Shown here: in pieces, positions 29,275 through 39,307 of the stretch
Layout of the letters: the number at the start of each line of letters is the position of its first letter
Numbering within the stretch: the first letter of the stretch is position 1
Assembly (NCBI RefSeq): GCF_000963005.1
Contig: NZ_JZHZ01000007.1
Location: 2,004,848-2,068,847 of the forward strand
DNA length: 64,000 bases
Direction: 5' to 3'
Source of the DNA: Xanthomonas sp. GPE 39
GTDB lineage: Bacteria > Pseudomonadota > Gammaproteobacteria > Xanthomonadales > Xanthomonadaceae
The notes under the pieces: model-generated
The model's database searches: none
What the model saw: the letters and a program-made list of their open reading frames with translations, nothing else
Told to the model about the DNA's origin: nothing
Program-made: the position numbers and the translations under genes

Positions 29275-31338
29275 ATGTCGATATCCAAGGCAGTGTTTCG
29301 CATCCATCCGGCGTTCGGCATCGCGCGGGTAGGCAACAGCGAAGAGTTTTATCTCGGACCGGAAACGATGGCGGGCCTGCCGATCCCCGAAGGGATCGAC
29401 ACCGGCAATCCGCATGTCAGCGGCGGCCTGCCGATCAAGCCGGATACCGAGGCCGAGGTCATCTCCAGCAACGATCTGCGCGACCGCAGCGGCCGCATGA
29501 AGCGGCAGGCAGCGCGGTTCCGCATTTATCACTATCCATCCGGCAGCAGCGACAACTATCCCAGTGGCGCCGGCACCGAAGTGGTCGTGGGCACGAAAGT
29601 GGGCAAAAAACGGGTGCGCGATATCGTCTGGACCGTGCACCTTGCCAACAAGAAAGCCAACGCGCACGTACTCAATGACGAGCTCGGCATAGCGGTCTAC
29701 GAATCGGCCAACGCCGCGCAGCTACGCCTGCGCAATGCCGCCGAGGGCAGCGATCCGAACAACGCCGCGCGCCTGAAGAAGCTTGTGATCGATCCCGGTC
29801 CGCGGGCCATTCGTGGCACACAATCGGAGGGTGTGCATCTGGACAAGGCGACCGTCGCCAGCTATGCAGATGCCGACACGACCATCCGGCCGATCCCCTA
29901 CTACCCCAAATCGTTTCCGGACGATGGGTTCGCCAAGCTCTATACCCCCACCGGCAAGATCGAGACACTGGGCGAGCTGCGCACCGACGCGCGGGGCCGC
30001 CTGCTGGTGTTGCCGGGCTTTGGTCGCGCCTGCAGTTGGCTGCAAGCGGACGGTAAGCCGTTCCCGTTGCTCAGCGGCGTGATCGCCCCGAACGAATATG
30101 GCGACGTCAATGCCGACGGCTGGTTCGACGACACCGGCGACGGCCCGGTCTCGGCGCTGATCGTGTTCGATGACGACAGCATTGCCGAGGTGGTGCCGGC
30201 CTGGGCCATCACCACCGATCCAAGCTACGCCCCCCAGGCACTGAACGTGGTGAGCCTGTGGGACGACATCTACGACACCTGGGTCAGGCGCATGAAATTA
30301 GTGCCGTCTCTGTTCAAGAATCGCTTCGACTCCAAGTTCCGGCCATCGTTCGCAGATCACTTGCAACCGATCTTCCGCGCGCCGGCACTGCAACGCTGGA
30401 ATAGCAACCTGCCGCAGCGGGCGATCGCCGCACACGACGCCGTCGGCGCGATCAGCGCGCACAACGCACCGGCCGAGACGATCATGAATGGGCTGGCCTA
30501 CGTGCGCGATCCAAACCCAGCGGCGCAATCGAACATCGGCGCACCGTTCATGCCCTTGGCGATGGGTGACGTTGGCAAAGCATTCCTGACGGTGACGCGG
30601 ACCCAATACTTTTTCCTCAGCCAGTGGAACCGCGGCGAGTTCGAGGCCGAGGCACAGATCGAATTCGGGCCTGGCGAGTACCTGGACCGCGCAGTGATGG
30701 TCAACTGCCAGGGCGGAAGCTTCGCTCCCGGCATCGAGATGACTTTCGTCGTGCGCGATCCGGCGCTCTACCGCGCCGACTGGCAAAGCAGCGGCTGCGG
30801 TCCATTCCGAATCCGAGGACGTGCGATGGACTACGCCAGCGTGCAATACGGCCAGCCATTTCTGAGCGTTGGCTATATCCCCTACCAACCCGGTCCGGAT
30901 GGCATCGACCCCGCGCCGCTGGAGCCAGGCGACCTCTCCAAGTTTATGTCGGTTCCTTGGCAAACCGACTACAACGCCTGCGCGACGTTCACTGCCGACC
31001 CGAATCCGGACAACAGCACCACACTTTACTGGGCCTGGCCAGCACAGCGCCCATTCACCGTGCATGTGGCCACCGATGTCAGGGACGGCAAGCCAGGCCC
31101 GCAACGCTATTCCATTCGCGGTGCGGGCACCACATCCGACGATCTGAGTAACGCTGGCCGCTTCCAAAACCATATCGACATGGTGAACAACTGGCACCGC
31201 ATTGGCTTCGTCATCCAGGGCAGCGCGATCGCCGGCGATATTCGCTACAGCCCGGACATGTACCTGGAAGTGGCCAGTCAACTGGACGAACCGGAGATCG
31301 CGCCCTGGCCAATGAATTCCAACAGCGCGGACACTTGA
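29275..31338 (+). CDS. lodA: LodA/GoxA-type CTQ-dependent amino-acid oxidase
   Basis: 687 residues. The N-terminal HPAFGIARVGNS is the LodA signature. The family oxidises amino acids (lysine in LodA, glycine in GoxA) with release of ammonia and hydrogen peroxide, using a cysteine tryptophylquinone made from a Cys and a Trp of the protein. The expected pair here is Cys478 in NCQGGSFAPGIE and Trp562 in PWQTDYNAC. There is no signal peptide; relatives are exported by unknown means and act as antimicrobial peroxide generators. The substrate cannot be predicted, so the symbol is by family only. The LodB-type maturase follows after 3 bases. Confidence 0.9.
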   Translation: MSISKAVFRIHPAFGIARVGNSEEFYLGPETMAGLPIPEGIDTGNPHVSGGLPIKPDTEAEVISSNDLRDRSGRMKRQAARFRIYHYPSGSSDNYPSGAGTEVVVGTKVGKKRVRDIVWTVHLANKKANAHVLNDELGIAVYESANAAQLRLRNAAEGSDPNNAARLKKLVIDPGPRAIRGTQSEGVHLDKATVASYADADTTIRPIPYYPKSFPDDGFAKLYTPTGKIETLGELRTDARGRLLVLPGFGRACSWLQADGKPFPLLSGVIAPNEYGDVNADGWFDDTGDGPVSALIVFDDDSIAEVVPAWAITTDPSYAPQALNVVSLWDDIYDTWVRRMKLVPSLFKNRFDSKFRPSFADHLQPIFRAPALQRWNSNLPQRAIAAHDAVGAISAHNAPAETIMNGLAYVRDPNPAAQSNIGAPFMPLAMGDVGKAFLTVTRTQYFFLSQWNRGEFEAEAQIEFGPGEYLDRAVMVNCQGGSFAPGIEMTFVVRDPALYRADWQSSGCGPFRIRGRAMDYASVQYGQPFLSVGYIPYQPGPDGIDPAPLEPGDLSKFMSVPWQTDYNACATFTADPNPDNSTTLYWAWPAQRPFTVHVATDVRDGKPGPQRYSIRGAGTTSDDLSNAGRFQNHIDMVNNWHRIGFVIQGSAIAGDIRYSPDMYLEVASQLDEPEIAPWPMNSNSADT

Positions 31339-31341
31339 AGC

Positions 31342-32517
31342 ATGAATACCCACTGCGACGTGGCAGTGATCGGCGCAGGACCAGCGGGATGTGCGGCGGC
31401 CATCGCGTTGCGCCGTGCCGGCGTCGGCAGCGTGGTGCTGATCGATGCAGGCGACGGCCAGCACCCGCGTTACGGCGAGAGCCTGCCGCCAGCGACCGGC
31501 CTGCTGCTGCATGCGCTGGGCGTGGCCGATACCTTCGCGGCGCTGGACATGCGCAGATGCATCGGCAACGCCTCGTCATGGGGCGCGCAAACGTTGGGCT
31601 ACAACGACTTCCTGTTCGATCCACACGGGCCCGGTTGGCAGGTGGATCGCCGCGATTTCGATGCGTTCCTGCTGCAACAGGCGCGCAGCGGCGGTACCAG
31701 CGTGCGCTTGCATACCCGCCTGGAGAGTGCCTCCGACGCGGACCCGGATGGCCTGCGACTGCACTTGCGCTCGCACGGTGCGGCACTGACCACGCTGCAT
31801 GCCCGTTTCGCCGTCGATGCCAGCGGCCAACGCGCACGGCTGGCACAGGCGCTGGGTGCCGAACGCGTCACCGGTGATCGCTTGGTCTGCCTTGCCGCGC
31901 TGTTGCCGGTGGACACCACGAGTAGGCTCGGGCAACGCTCGCTGCTCGAAGCAGTCGACTATGGCTGGTGGTATACGGCACCGCTGACGTCCGGCGAAGC
32001 CATCGTCGTCCTCGCCACCGATGCGGCGGTCCTGCGCGAACAGCGTCTGCAAGAACCCGCGCGATGGTCGGTGCAGTTGGCACAAACCCACCATATCGGT
32101 GCCACCGTCGGCTGGATGCGCAGGGCACCACCAGACTGTCTGTCCACGCGCCAAGCGCGCTCTGCACGATTGAGCCACTGCAGTGGAGCGCGCTGGCTGG
32201 CGATCGGCGATGCGGCCTCCAGCTACGATCCACTGTCCTCGCAAGGCGTGCACAAGGCATTGGCCGATGCGGTCGCAGCCGCTCCGCGCATTTGCGCCGT
32301 GCTCGAACGGCACCAGGACACTGCGGTAATGGAACAGGCACAGCAGATGCTGGCGCGTTTCGAAGGCTACCAGCGCATGCGCGAGCATTTCTATCGACAG
32401 GAAGCACGCTGGCCGGATGCGCCATTCTGGCGCCGGCGCCGTGCCGCGCAAATACCTGCCCCGCCCCCCACGGACCATTACCCTATGAAAACCCGCCGCA
32501 TGAATGTATCGCTTTGA
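31342..32517 (+). CDS. lodB: LodB-type FAD-dependent maturation protein
   Basis: 391-residue flavoprotein. Rossmann GAGPAG at residues 11-16 follows VAVIG, and the GD motif is AIGDAASSYDPLSSQGVHKA, as in the tryptophan-halogenase/geranylgeranyl-reductase group. In Marinomonas, LodB is required for the post-translational modification that makes the CTQ of LodA; LodB-type genes always accompany lodA-type genes. Three bases separate it from the oxidase gene. The C-terminal tail is Arg/Pro-rich. No terminator was seen after it. Confidence 0.88.
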   Translation: MNTHCDVAVIGAGPAGCAAAIALRRAGVGSVVLIDAGDGQHPRYGESLPPATGLLLHALGVADTFAALDMRRCIGNASSWGAQTLGYNDFLFDPHGPGWQVDRRDFDAFLLQQARSGGTSVRLHTRLESASDADPDGLRLHLRSHGAALTTLHARFAVDASGQRARLAQALGAERVTGDRLVCLAALLPVDTTSRLGQRSLLEAVDYGWWYTAPLTSGEAIVVLATDAAVLREQRLQEPARWSVQLAQTHHIGATVGWMRRAPPDCLSTRQARSARLSHCSGARWLAIGDAASSYDPLSSQGVHKALADAVAAAPRICAVLERHQDTAVMEQAQQMLARFEGYQRMREHFYRQEARWPDAPFWRRRRAAQIPAPPPTDHYPMKTRRMNVSL

Positions 32518-33024
32518 CACATCATCAATACACCACAATACCCACGGCATATGTTCATGCTGGGACAACGCTGCAACTGAGCCACATGCCGATGTTCGGC
32601 AAGCAGGATCACATCACTAGCAATTGATGCTACAGGTCGGCCTTGATTCGGATGCGATGCAACGCTGACGGGCTGACAAAGCCGACCATCGGCAACAGAC
32701 ATTACTGTGCAATAACAGCGGTCCGGACAGCTTCAGAGTACTCGACGGTAACCAGACCAGCGACAGCGGCCTTGCCGCCGAAGACATGTTGGTCGCGTCG
32801 CCGGTCATCCGGTCTCGCTGCAAGCCCTGAGCTGGGTCGCAACCCAGGAGCCGATCCGGATCACCCATTTGCGCCAGTTGTGGGAGTTCCGCGAGATCGA
32901 TGGCAAGGCCAAGATCGGCTGCATGCTATGGAACAGCAGCGTCGGCTGAACAACGCTGCCCGTCCGCGCGATGCGCAAGCTCGCCCGGATGCACGGCGTC
33001 AGGAACGCCGACGCGTGCAACTGG
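32518..33024. other. Interval with coding-like but broken reading frames
   Basis: About 500 bases between lodB and the ggt stop. Two short plus-strand stretches look coding: one ending in GLAAEDMLVASPVIR (about 32708-32824), and one in a neighbouring frame (about 32813-32949) with LRQLWEFREIDGKAKIGCM. They may be pieces of one decayed gene joined by a frameshift. Neither matches a family I recognise. Confidence 0.3.
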
Positions 33025-34779
33025 TCAGTGAGCCGGCATTGCCAGTTGCACCTGAGCACTGCCGACCTTGTTGCGCGGGTCGCTGGCGGCACCGAGCTCG
33101 TTGCGGTGTTTGTCCCATTCCACTGTCTGCAGATTGCCCCAGACATGGCTGGAACCCCGCCCATCCTTGGCACTGTCACCAGGCAGTTTGAGCGGATGGC
33201 CCATCGCCTTCAGCCCCTGCACGGTCGCCGCATCGAAGGCGTTACTCTCGGCCTCGATCACGTCCGGCAACCACTGGTGGTGGTAGCGCGGCAGCGCGGC
33301 GACCTGTTGCGGATCCAGGCCGTCGTCGTAGCCGAGGATGCCGAGCAGGACCATGGTGATGATGCGACTGCCGCCCGGGGTACCGAGTACGATCGCCTTG
33401 TCCGCGTTCTCCATGAAGGTCGGCGTCATCGAACTGAGCGGGCGCTTGCCCGGTTTGGGGGCATTGGCCGCATAGCCCATCACCCCGAACACGTTGGGCG
33501 TGCCCGGGCGCAGCGCGAAGTCGTCCATTTCGTCGTTGAGCAACACGCCGGTGCCCTTGGGAATCAGCCCGGAGCCATACAACAGATTGACCGTCTGAGT
33601 GGCGCCGACGCGATTACCTTCGCGGTCGATGATCGAAAAATGCGTGGTCTCATCGTCTTCCAGCGGAGTCGGCTGACCCGATAGCAAGTCACTAGGCGTG
33701 GCCTTGTCCGGGTTGATGGTCGAGCGCAGGCCGACCGCATAGTCCTTGCTCAGCAAGACCCGCTGCGGCACCACGGTGAAATCCGGGTCGCCCAGGAAGA
33801 AGGTGCGGTCGCGGTAGGCACGGCGCATCGCTTCCACCGTCAGATGAACCCGGTGCACCGGGTCCATCGCCTTGAGGTCGTAGCCCTCCAGGATCTGCAG
33901 CATGCTGGCCAGGGCAATCCCACCGGAAGACGGCGGCGGCGCCGTGGTAATAGTCCAGCCCTTGTAGTCGAAGCGAATCGGCGTGCGCTCTTTGACCCTA
34001 TAGCTGGCCAACTCGTCAGCGGTCCAGCGGCCACCGGCCTGCTTGACCCCGGCCAACAGCTTCTTGGCGGTGACGCCACGATAAAAACCGTCCAAGCCCT
34101 TGTCGGCCAGCAACTGCAAGGTGACGGCCAGTTCCGGCTGCTTGAACAGATCGCCCTCGGCAATCGGTCGGCCATGGCGTAGATAGACCTCGCGCGTGCC
34201 CGGATAACGTTCCATCACCTTGCGCCGGGCCTGATAGCCCTCGGCCATACGCGCGTACACCGGGAAGCCCTCCCTGGCGATGCGGATTGCTGGCGCCAGC
34301 GACTGCCGCAGCGGCAGCCGACCATGCCGGGTCGCCAACTCCACCAGCGCCGCCGGCAGGCCGGGAATACCAGCGGACCATGGGCCGTTGACCGAGCGGT
34401 CGTGGTCCAGTGCGCCCTTGGCGTCGAGGAATTTGTCCGGCGTCGCCGATTCTGGCGCGACTTCGCGCGCATCCAGCATCGTGTCCTGGCCCGTGCTGGC
34501 ATCGTGGAGGAGAAAGAAACCGCCACCACCGAGACCGGAACTGATCGGCTCGACCACAGACAGCGTCGAGGACACCGCCACCGCCGCATCGAAGGCATTG
34601 CCGCCCTCGCGCAGGATCTGCAGGCCCGCCTCGGTGGCGAGGTGGTGGCCGCTGGCAATCGCGTCACCGGGCGGATGCACCACCGGCGCAGTGGCGCTCG
34701 CGGCGCGCGGCGCCTGCGCCCACGCCGATGGCATCAGCATCCCAGCAAGCAACAAAACACGAAGAACATGACGCTTCAT
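33025..34779 (-). CDS. ggt: Gamma-glutamyltranspeptidase, periplasmic
   Basis: 584 residues from the ATG at 34779, with GAGAG upstream and a signal peptide ending SAWA. It hydrolyses or transfers the gamma-glutamyl group of glutathione in the periplasm. The precursor self-cleaves before the Thr of DETTHFSIID; the new N-terminal Thr is the nucleophile. The large-subunit SGLGGGGFFLLHD and the small-subunit oxyanion region LSSMTPT also match. The start codon overlaps the ferredoxin stop (ATGA), so the two genes are translationally coupled. Confidence 0.96.
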   Translation of the reverse strand: MKRHVLRVLLLAGMLMPSAWAQAPRAASATAPVVHPPGDAIASGHHLATEAGLQILREGGNAFDAAVAVSSTLSVVEPISSGLGGGGFFLLHDASTGQDTMLDAREVAPESATPDKFLDAKGALDHDRSVNGPWSAGIPGLPAALVELATRHGRLPLRQSLAPAIRIAREGFPVYARMAEGYQARRKVMERYPGTREVYLRHGRPIAEGDLFKQPELAVTLQLLADKGLDGFYRGVTAKKLLAGVKQAGGRWTADELASYRVKERTPIRFDYKGWTITTAPPPSSGGIALASMLQILEGYDLKAMDPVHRVHLTVEAMRRAYRDRTFFLGDPDFTVVPQRVLLSKDYAVGLRSTINPDKATPSDLLSGQPTPLEDDETTHFSIIDREGNRVGATQTVNLLYGSGLIPKGTGVLLNDEMDDFALRPGTPNVFGVMGYAANAPKPGKRPLSSMTPTFMENADKAIVLGTPGGSRIITMVLLGILGYDDGLDPQQVAALPRYHHQWLPDVIEAESNAFDAATVQGLKAMGHPLKLPGDSAKDGRGSSHVWGNLQTVEWDKHRNELGAASDPRNKVGSAQVQLAMPAH

Positions 34780-35063
34780 GCGCAACTCTCGTTATCTTGC
34801 GGATACAGCTCGGGGTTCTCGCGGCGCAAGCGCGCCAGCTTGGCCAGCAACTGCGGATGGGTTTCCGGCACCGCAGGATCCGGATCGATACACTCCACCG
34901 GGCACACCACCACGCACTGCGGTTCATCGAAATGACCGACGCATTCGGTGCAACGAGCCGGATCGATCACGTAGATCGTCTCGCCCATGGAGATGGCCTG
35001 ATTTGGGCAGGCCGGTTCGCAAACGTCGCAGTTGACGCAGAGCGCGTTGATCTTGAGGGACAT
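34776..35063 (-). CDS. 2[4Fe-4S] ferredoxin, Alvin/YfhL type
   Basis: 95 residues. Cluster 1 and 2 cysteines are CVNCDVCEPACPNQ and CTECVGHFDEPQCVVVCP. The eight-residue insertion between the second and third Cys of the second motif, and the helical C-terminal extension, are typical of Allochromatium-type low-potential ferredoxins. The redox partner is not evident. The overlap with ggt is probably organisational; this pairing is common in Xanthomonas-type genomes as far as I recall. Confidence 0.95.
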   Translation of the reverse strand: MSLKINALCVNCDVCEPACPNQAISMGETIYVIDPARCTECVGHFDEPQCVVVCPVECIDPDPAVPETHPQLLAKLARLRRENPELYPQDNESCA

Positions 35064-35321
35064 AGTGCGCCATCGGACCGTGACCGGAGCATCTTACCGG
35101 ATCGCAACGGCACGGCCATGCGCTACCCCTAATAACTGTGCCATGGCGCGTGTGCTATGACGCGAACCCCGCCATGGCGGCACCGCAGGCGATGACGGCA
35201 GACAACCCGCGCAATCGCGCACAGAGCAGGCGCGGCTGACCCACCGTTGCTGGCCTGCGCCGCCGCCCGTTGCGGGCGATGACGCCGCCGACGCGCGCAA
35301 CGCGCGCCGGCGATGCCCGGC

Positions 35322-35816
35322 TTACTTGGCCTCGACGAAGATGTAATCGGCGCCGGTCGGCTTCACCACTGCCTCGACACGGGCATTATCCGCCGGGGCA
35401 CCGATATAGACCACGCGCACGCCCTTCATGCTGTTCGGCTCGACCTTGGCGAAGACCGCGGCGATCAGGTCGGCCATCTTGGACGATGCAGAGGAGCCAA
35501 ACGCCAGCATGTTCCCCGACTGAATACCGCGACCAATGGCGGTGGTGGCGCTTTCGACCTGACGATCGTACTTGGCCTGGAACTCGGCATCGGACTCTGG
35601 CGGCAAGTAGTACAGGAACGGGCTGTTGGTGACGTTGCCCATGTTCTGGATCGCCACTTCCTGCAGATATTTTTTCCAACCGGCATCGTCGTCCTTGGCC
35701 GGGGCGGTCAGCGCCGGTTGCGCATCGGCGACCGGCTTAGCCGCCTCTTCCTTTTTGCAGGCGCTCACGCCCAGGGCCAACGAAACAATCAACAACGCGC
35801 GTGCGGTGGTCTTCAT
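35322..35816 (-). CDS. Small lipoprotein of unknown function
   Basis: 164 residues. The signal peptide ends in the lipobox GVSAC, so Cys20 should be lipidated; a charged KKEE then an Ala/Pro linker follow. The mature part (about 45-164) starts WKKYLQEVAIQNMGNVTNSPFLYYLPP and ends VVKPTGADYIFVEAK. No known domain was recognised. It lies 40 bases downstream of coaD on the same strand. Confidence 0.75.
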   Translation of the reverse strand: MKTTARALLIVSLALGVSACKKEEAAKPVADAQPALTAPAKDDDAGWKKYLQEVAIQNMGNVTNSPFLYYLPPESDAEFQAKYDRQVESATTAIGRGIQSGNMLAFGSSASSKMADLIAAVFAKVEPNSMKGVRVVYIGAPADNARVEAVVKPTGADYIFVEAK

Positions 35817-35856
35817 GGAACGGTTTCCTCTGTGTAGTCGATGAATGAGGGGCGGC

Positions 35857-36965
<1,109 letters not shown>

Positions 36966-37091
36966 CGGCAGCCTCGCGCAGATTGGACAGCAATAAGAAA
37001 CAGGCGCGGGGTCGGCATCGACGGCAAACCGTGCGGAACGGAGCCGGGATGATAGACCAGCACGCTTGTCTGGCCTATGCGTGGCACACGG

Positions 37092-37120
37092 CTTGAAGCA
37101 GGCCCCTGCCGCCACCATGT
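37092..37120 (+). promoter_or_regulatory. Sigma-32 heat-shock promoter of htpG
   Basis: CTTGAAG, 14 bases, CACCATGT. This matches the sigma-32 pattern CTTGAAA-N13-15-CCCCATNT at 6 of 7 and 7 of 8 scored positions. It lies 60 bases before the htpG start, and htpG is a classical heat-shock gene. Confidence 0.7.
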
Positions 37121-37180
37121 CCGCTGGCAGAGCCGCGCGCCCCTGCGCACGGCCATCCGTCCTCCATGGAGCACTTACCG

Positions 37181-39085
37181 ATGAGCGTGGAAACCCAAAA
37201 AGAAACCCTGGGCTTTCAGACCGAGGTCAAACAACTGCTGCAGTTGATGATCCATTCGTTGTATTCCAACAAGGAGATCTTCCTGCGCGAGCTGATCTCC
37301 AATGCCTCCGACGCGGCCGACAAACTGCGCTTCGAGGCGCTGGTCAAGCCAGAACTGCTGGACGGCGATGCGCAACTGCGGATCCGCATCGGCTTCGACA
37401 AGGACGCCGGCACCGTCACCATCGACGACAACGGCATTGGCATGAGTCGCGAGGAGATCGTCGCGCACCTGGGCACCATCGCCAAATCCGGCACCTCCGA
37501 TTTCCTCAAGCACCTGTCCGGCGATCAGAAGAAGGATTCGCACCTGATCGGCCAGTTCGGTGTCGGTTTCTACAGCGCTTTCATCGTCGCCGATCAAGTG
37601 GACGTGTACAGCCGCCGTGCCGGGCTGCCGGCCAGCGACGGCGTGCACTGGTCCTCGCGTGGCGAAGGCGAGTTCGAAGTCGCCACCATCGACAAGCCCG
37701 AGCGCGGTACCCGCATCGTGCTGCACTTGAAGGACGAAGAGAAAGGCTTCGCCGATGGCTGGAAATTGCGCAGCATCGTGCGCAAGTATTCCGACCACAT
37801 CGCCCTGCCGATCGAACTGACCAAGGAACACTACGGCGAGGACAAGGACAAGCCGGAAACCCCCGAGTGGGAAACCGTCAATCGCGCCAGCGCGCTGTGG
37901 ACGCGGCCGCGCAACGAGATCAAGGACGAGGAATATCAGGAACTGTACAAGCACATTGCCCACGACCACGAGAACCCGGTGGCGTGGAGCCATAACAAGG
38001 TCGAAGGCAAACTGGAGTACACCTCGCTGCTGTACCTGCCCGGCCGCGCCCCGTTCGACCTGTACCAGCGCGATGCCTCGCGCGGGCTCAAACTGTACGT
38101 GCAGCGCGTCTTCATCATGGACCAGGCCGAGCAGTTCCTGCCGCTGTATCTGCGTTTCATCAAGGGCATCGTCGATTCCAGCGACCTGTCGCTGAACGTA
38201 TCGCGTGAAATCCTGCAATCGGGCCCCGTGATCGACTCGATGAAGTCGGCGCTGACCAAGCGCGCACTGGACATGCTGGAGAAGCTGGCCAAGGACGATA
38301 CCGAACGCTATCAAGGCGTGTGGAAGAACTTCGGCCAGGTGCTGAAGGAAGGCCCGGCGCAGGACTTTAGCAACCGCGAAAAGATCGCCGGCCTACTGCG
38401 TTTCGCATCCACCCACAGCAGCGACGACACTCAGAACGTGTCCCTGGCCGACTACGTGGCGCGGATGAAGGAGGGCCAGGACAAGCTGTACTACTTGACC
38501 GGCGAAAGCTATGCGCAGATCAAGGACAGCCCACACCTGGAAGTGTTCCGCAAGAAGGGCATCGAAGTGCTCCTGCTCACCGACCGCATCGACGAGTGGC
38601 TGATGAGCTATCTCACCGAGTTCGACGGCAAATCCTTCGTCGATGTGGCGCGTGGCGACCTGGACCTGGGCCAGCTCGACAGCGAAGAAGAAAAGCAGGC
38701 GCAGGAAGAAGCGGCCAAGGCCAAGCAAGGGTTGGCCGAGCGCATCCAGCAGGTACTCAAGGACGAGGTCGCCGAGGTGCGGGTCTCGCACCGATTGACC
38801 GATTCACCGGCAATTCTCGCCATCGGCCAGGGCGATATGGGCCTGCAGATGCGGCAGATCCTGGAAGCCAGCGGGCAGAAGCTGCCGGAGAGCAAGCCGG
38901 TGTTCGAATTCAACCCCGCGCATCCGCTGATCGAGAAGCTGGATGCGGAACCGGATGTCGATCGCTTCGGTGATCTGGCCCGGGTGCTGTTCGATCAGGC
39001 GGCGCTGGCCGCTGGCGATAGTCTCAAGGACCCCGCCGCCTACGTGCGCCGGCTCAACAAGTTGTTGCTGGAATTGTCGGCGTAA
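37181..39085 (+). CDS. htpG: Molecular chaperone HtpG (Hsp90)
   Basis: 634 residues from the ATG at 37181, with GGAG nine bases upstream. The GHKL ATPase signatures are [22 protein letters not shown] and [15 protein letters not shown]. The catalytic Arg lies in LNVSREILQ in the middle domain, and a C-terminal dimerisation domain completes the usual bacterial Hsp90. No charged linker is present. It is divergent from rsmD and behind a sigma-32-type promoter, with an intrinsic terminator about 70 bases after the stop. Confidence 0.99.
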   Translation: MSVETQKETLGFQTEVKQLLQLMIHSLYSNKEIFLRELISNASDAADKLRFEALVKPELLDGDAQLRIRIGFDKDAGTVTIDDNGIGMSREEIVAHLGTIAKSGTSDFLKHLSGDQKKDSHLIGQFGVGFYSAFIVADQVDVYSRRAGLPASDGVHWSSRGEGEFEVATIDKPERGTRIVLHLKDEEKGFADGWKLRSIVRKYSDHIALPIELTKEHYGEDKDKPETPEWETVNRASALWTRPRNEIKDEEYQELYKHIAHDHENPVAWSHNKVEGKLEYTSLLYLPGRAPFDLYQRDASRGLKLYVQRVFIMDQAEQFLPLYLRFIKGIVDSSDLSLNVSREILQSGPVIDSMKSALTKRALDMLEKLAKDDTERYQGVWKNFGQVLKEGPAQDFSNREKIAGLLRFASTHSSDDTQNVSLADYVARMKEGQDKLYYLTGESYAQIKDSPHLEVFRKKGIEVLLLTDRIDEWLMSYLTEFDGKSFVDVARGDLDLGQLDSEEEKQAQEEAAKAKQGLAERIQQVLKDEVAEVRVSHRLTDSPAILAIGQGDMGLQMRQILEASGQKLPESKPVFEFNPAHPLIEKLDAEPDVDRFGDLARVLFDQAALAAGDSLKDPAAYVRRLNKLLLELSA

Positions 39086-39154
39086 GCGGTGGCGGGCCCG
39101 CATCGCTACGCCATGCGGGCCACAATGCACTGACGCTGAGAACGCAAGCGGAAA

Positions 39155-39184
39155 CGAAAAAAGGGCCTGCGGGCCCTTTTTTCG
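39155..39184. terminator. Bidirectional terminator between htpG and the TonB receptor gene
   Basis: Thirteen-base perfect stem (CGAAAAAAGGGCC with its complement) around a TGCG loop; six As on one side and six Ts on the other. It serves htpG on the plus strand and possibly the receptor gene on the minus strand. Confidence 0.9.
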
Positions 39185-39307
39185 TCCATCCTCGGCATCG
39201 ACATCGGCTTGCAGCATGCGAGCAACACTGCAATGCGCCGCAGTCACGCCGCATTAGCAGCGCGAGCGCTAACGGCCACGCCGGCACCAGTCTAAAACTT
39301 CTCCGAC

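Noticed and set aside
29275-31338. Naming the quinoprotein specifically a lysine 6-oxidase
   Set aside because: Only the family and CTQ residues can be seen; LodA-like enzymes differ in amino-acid substrate.
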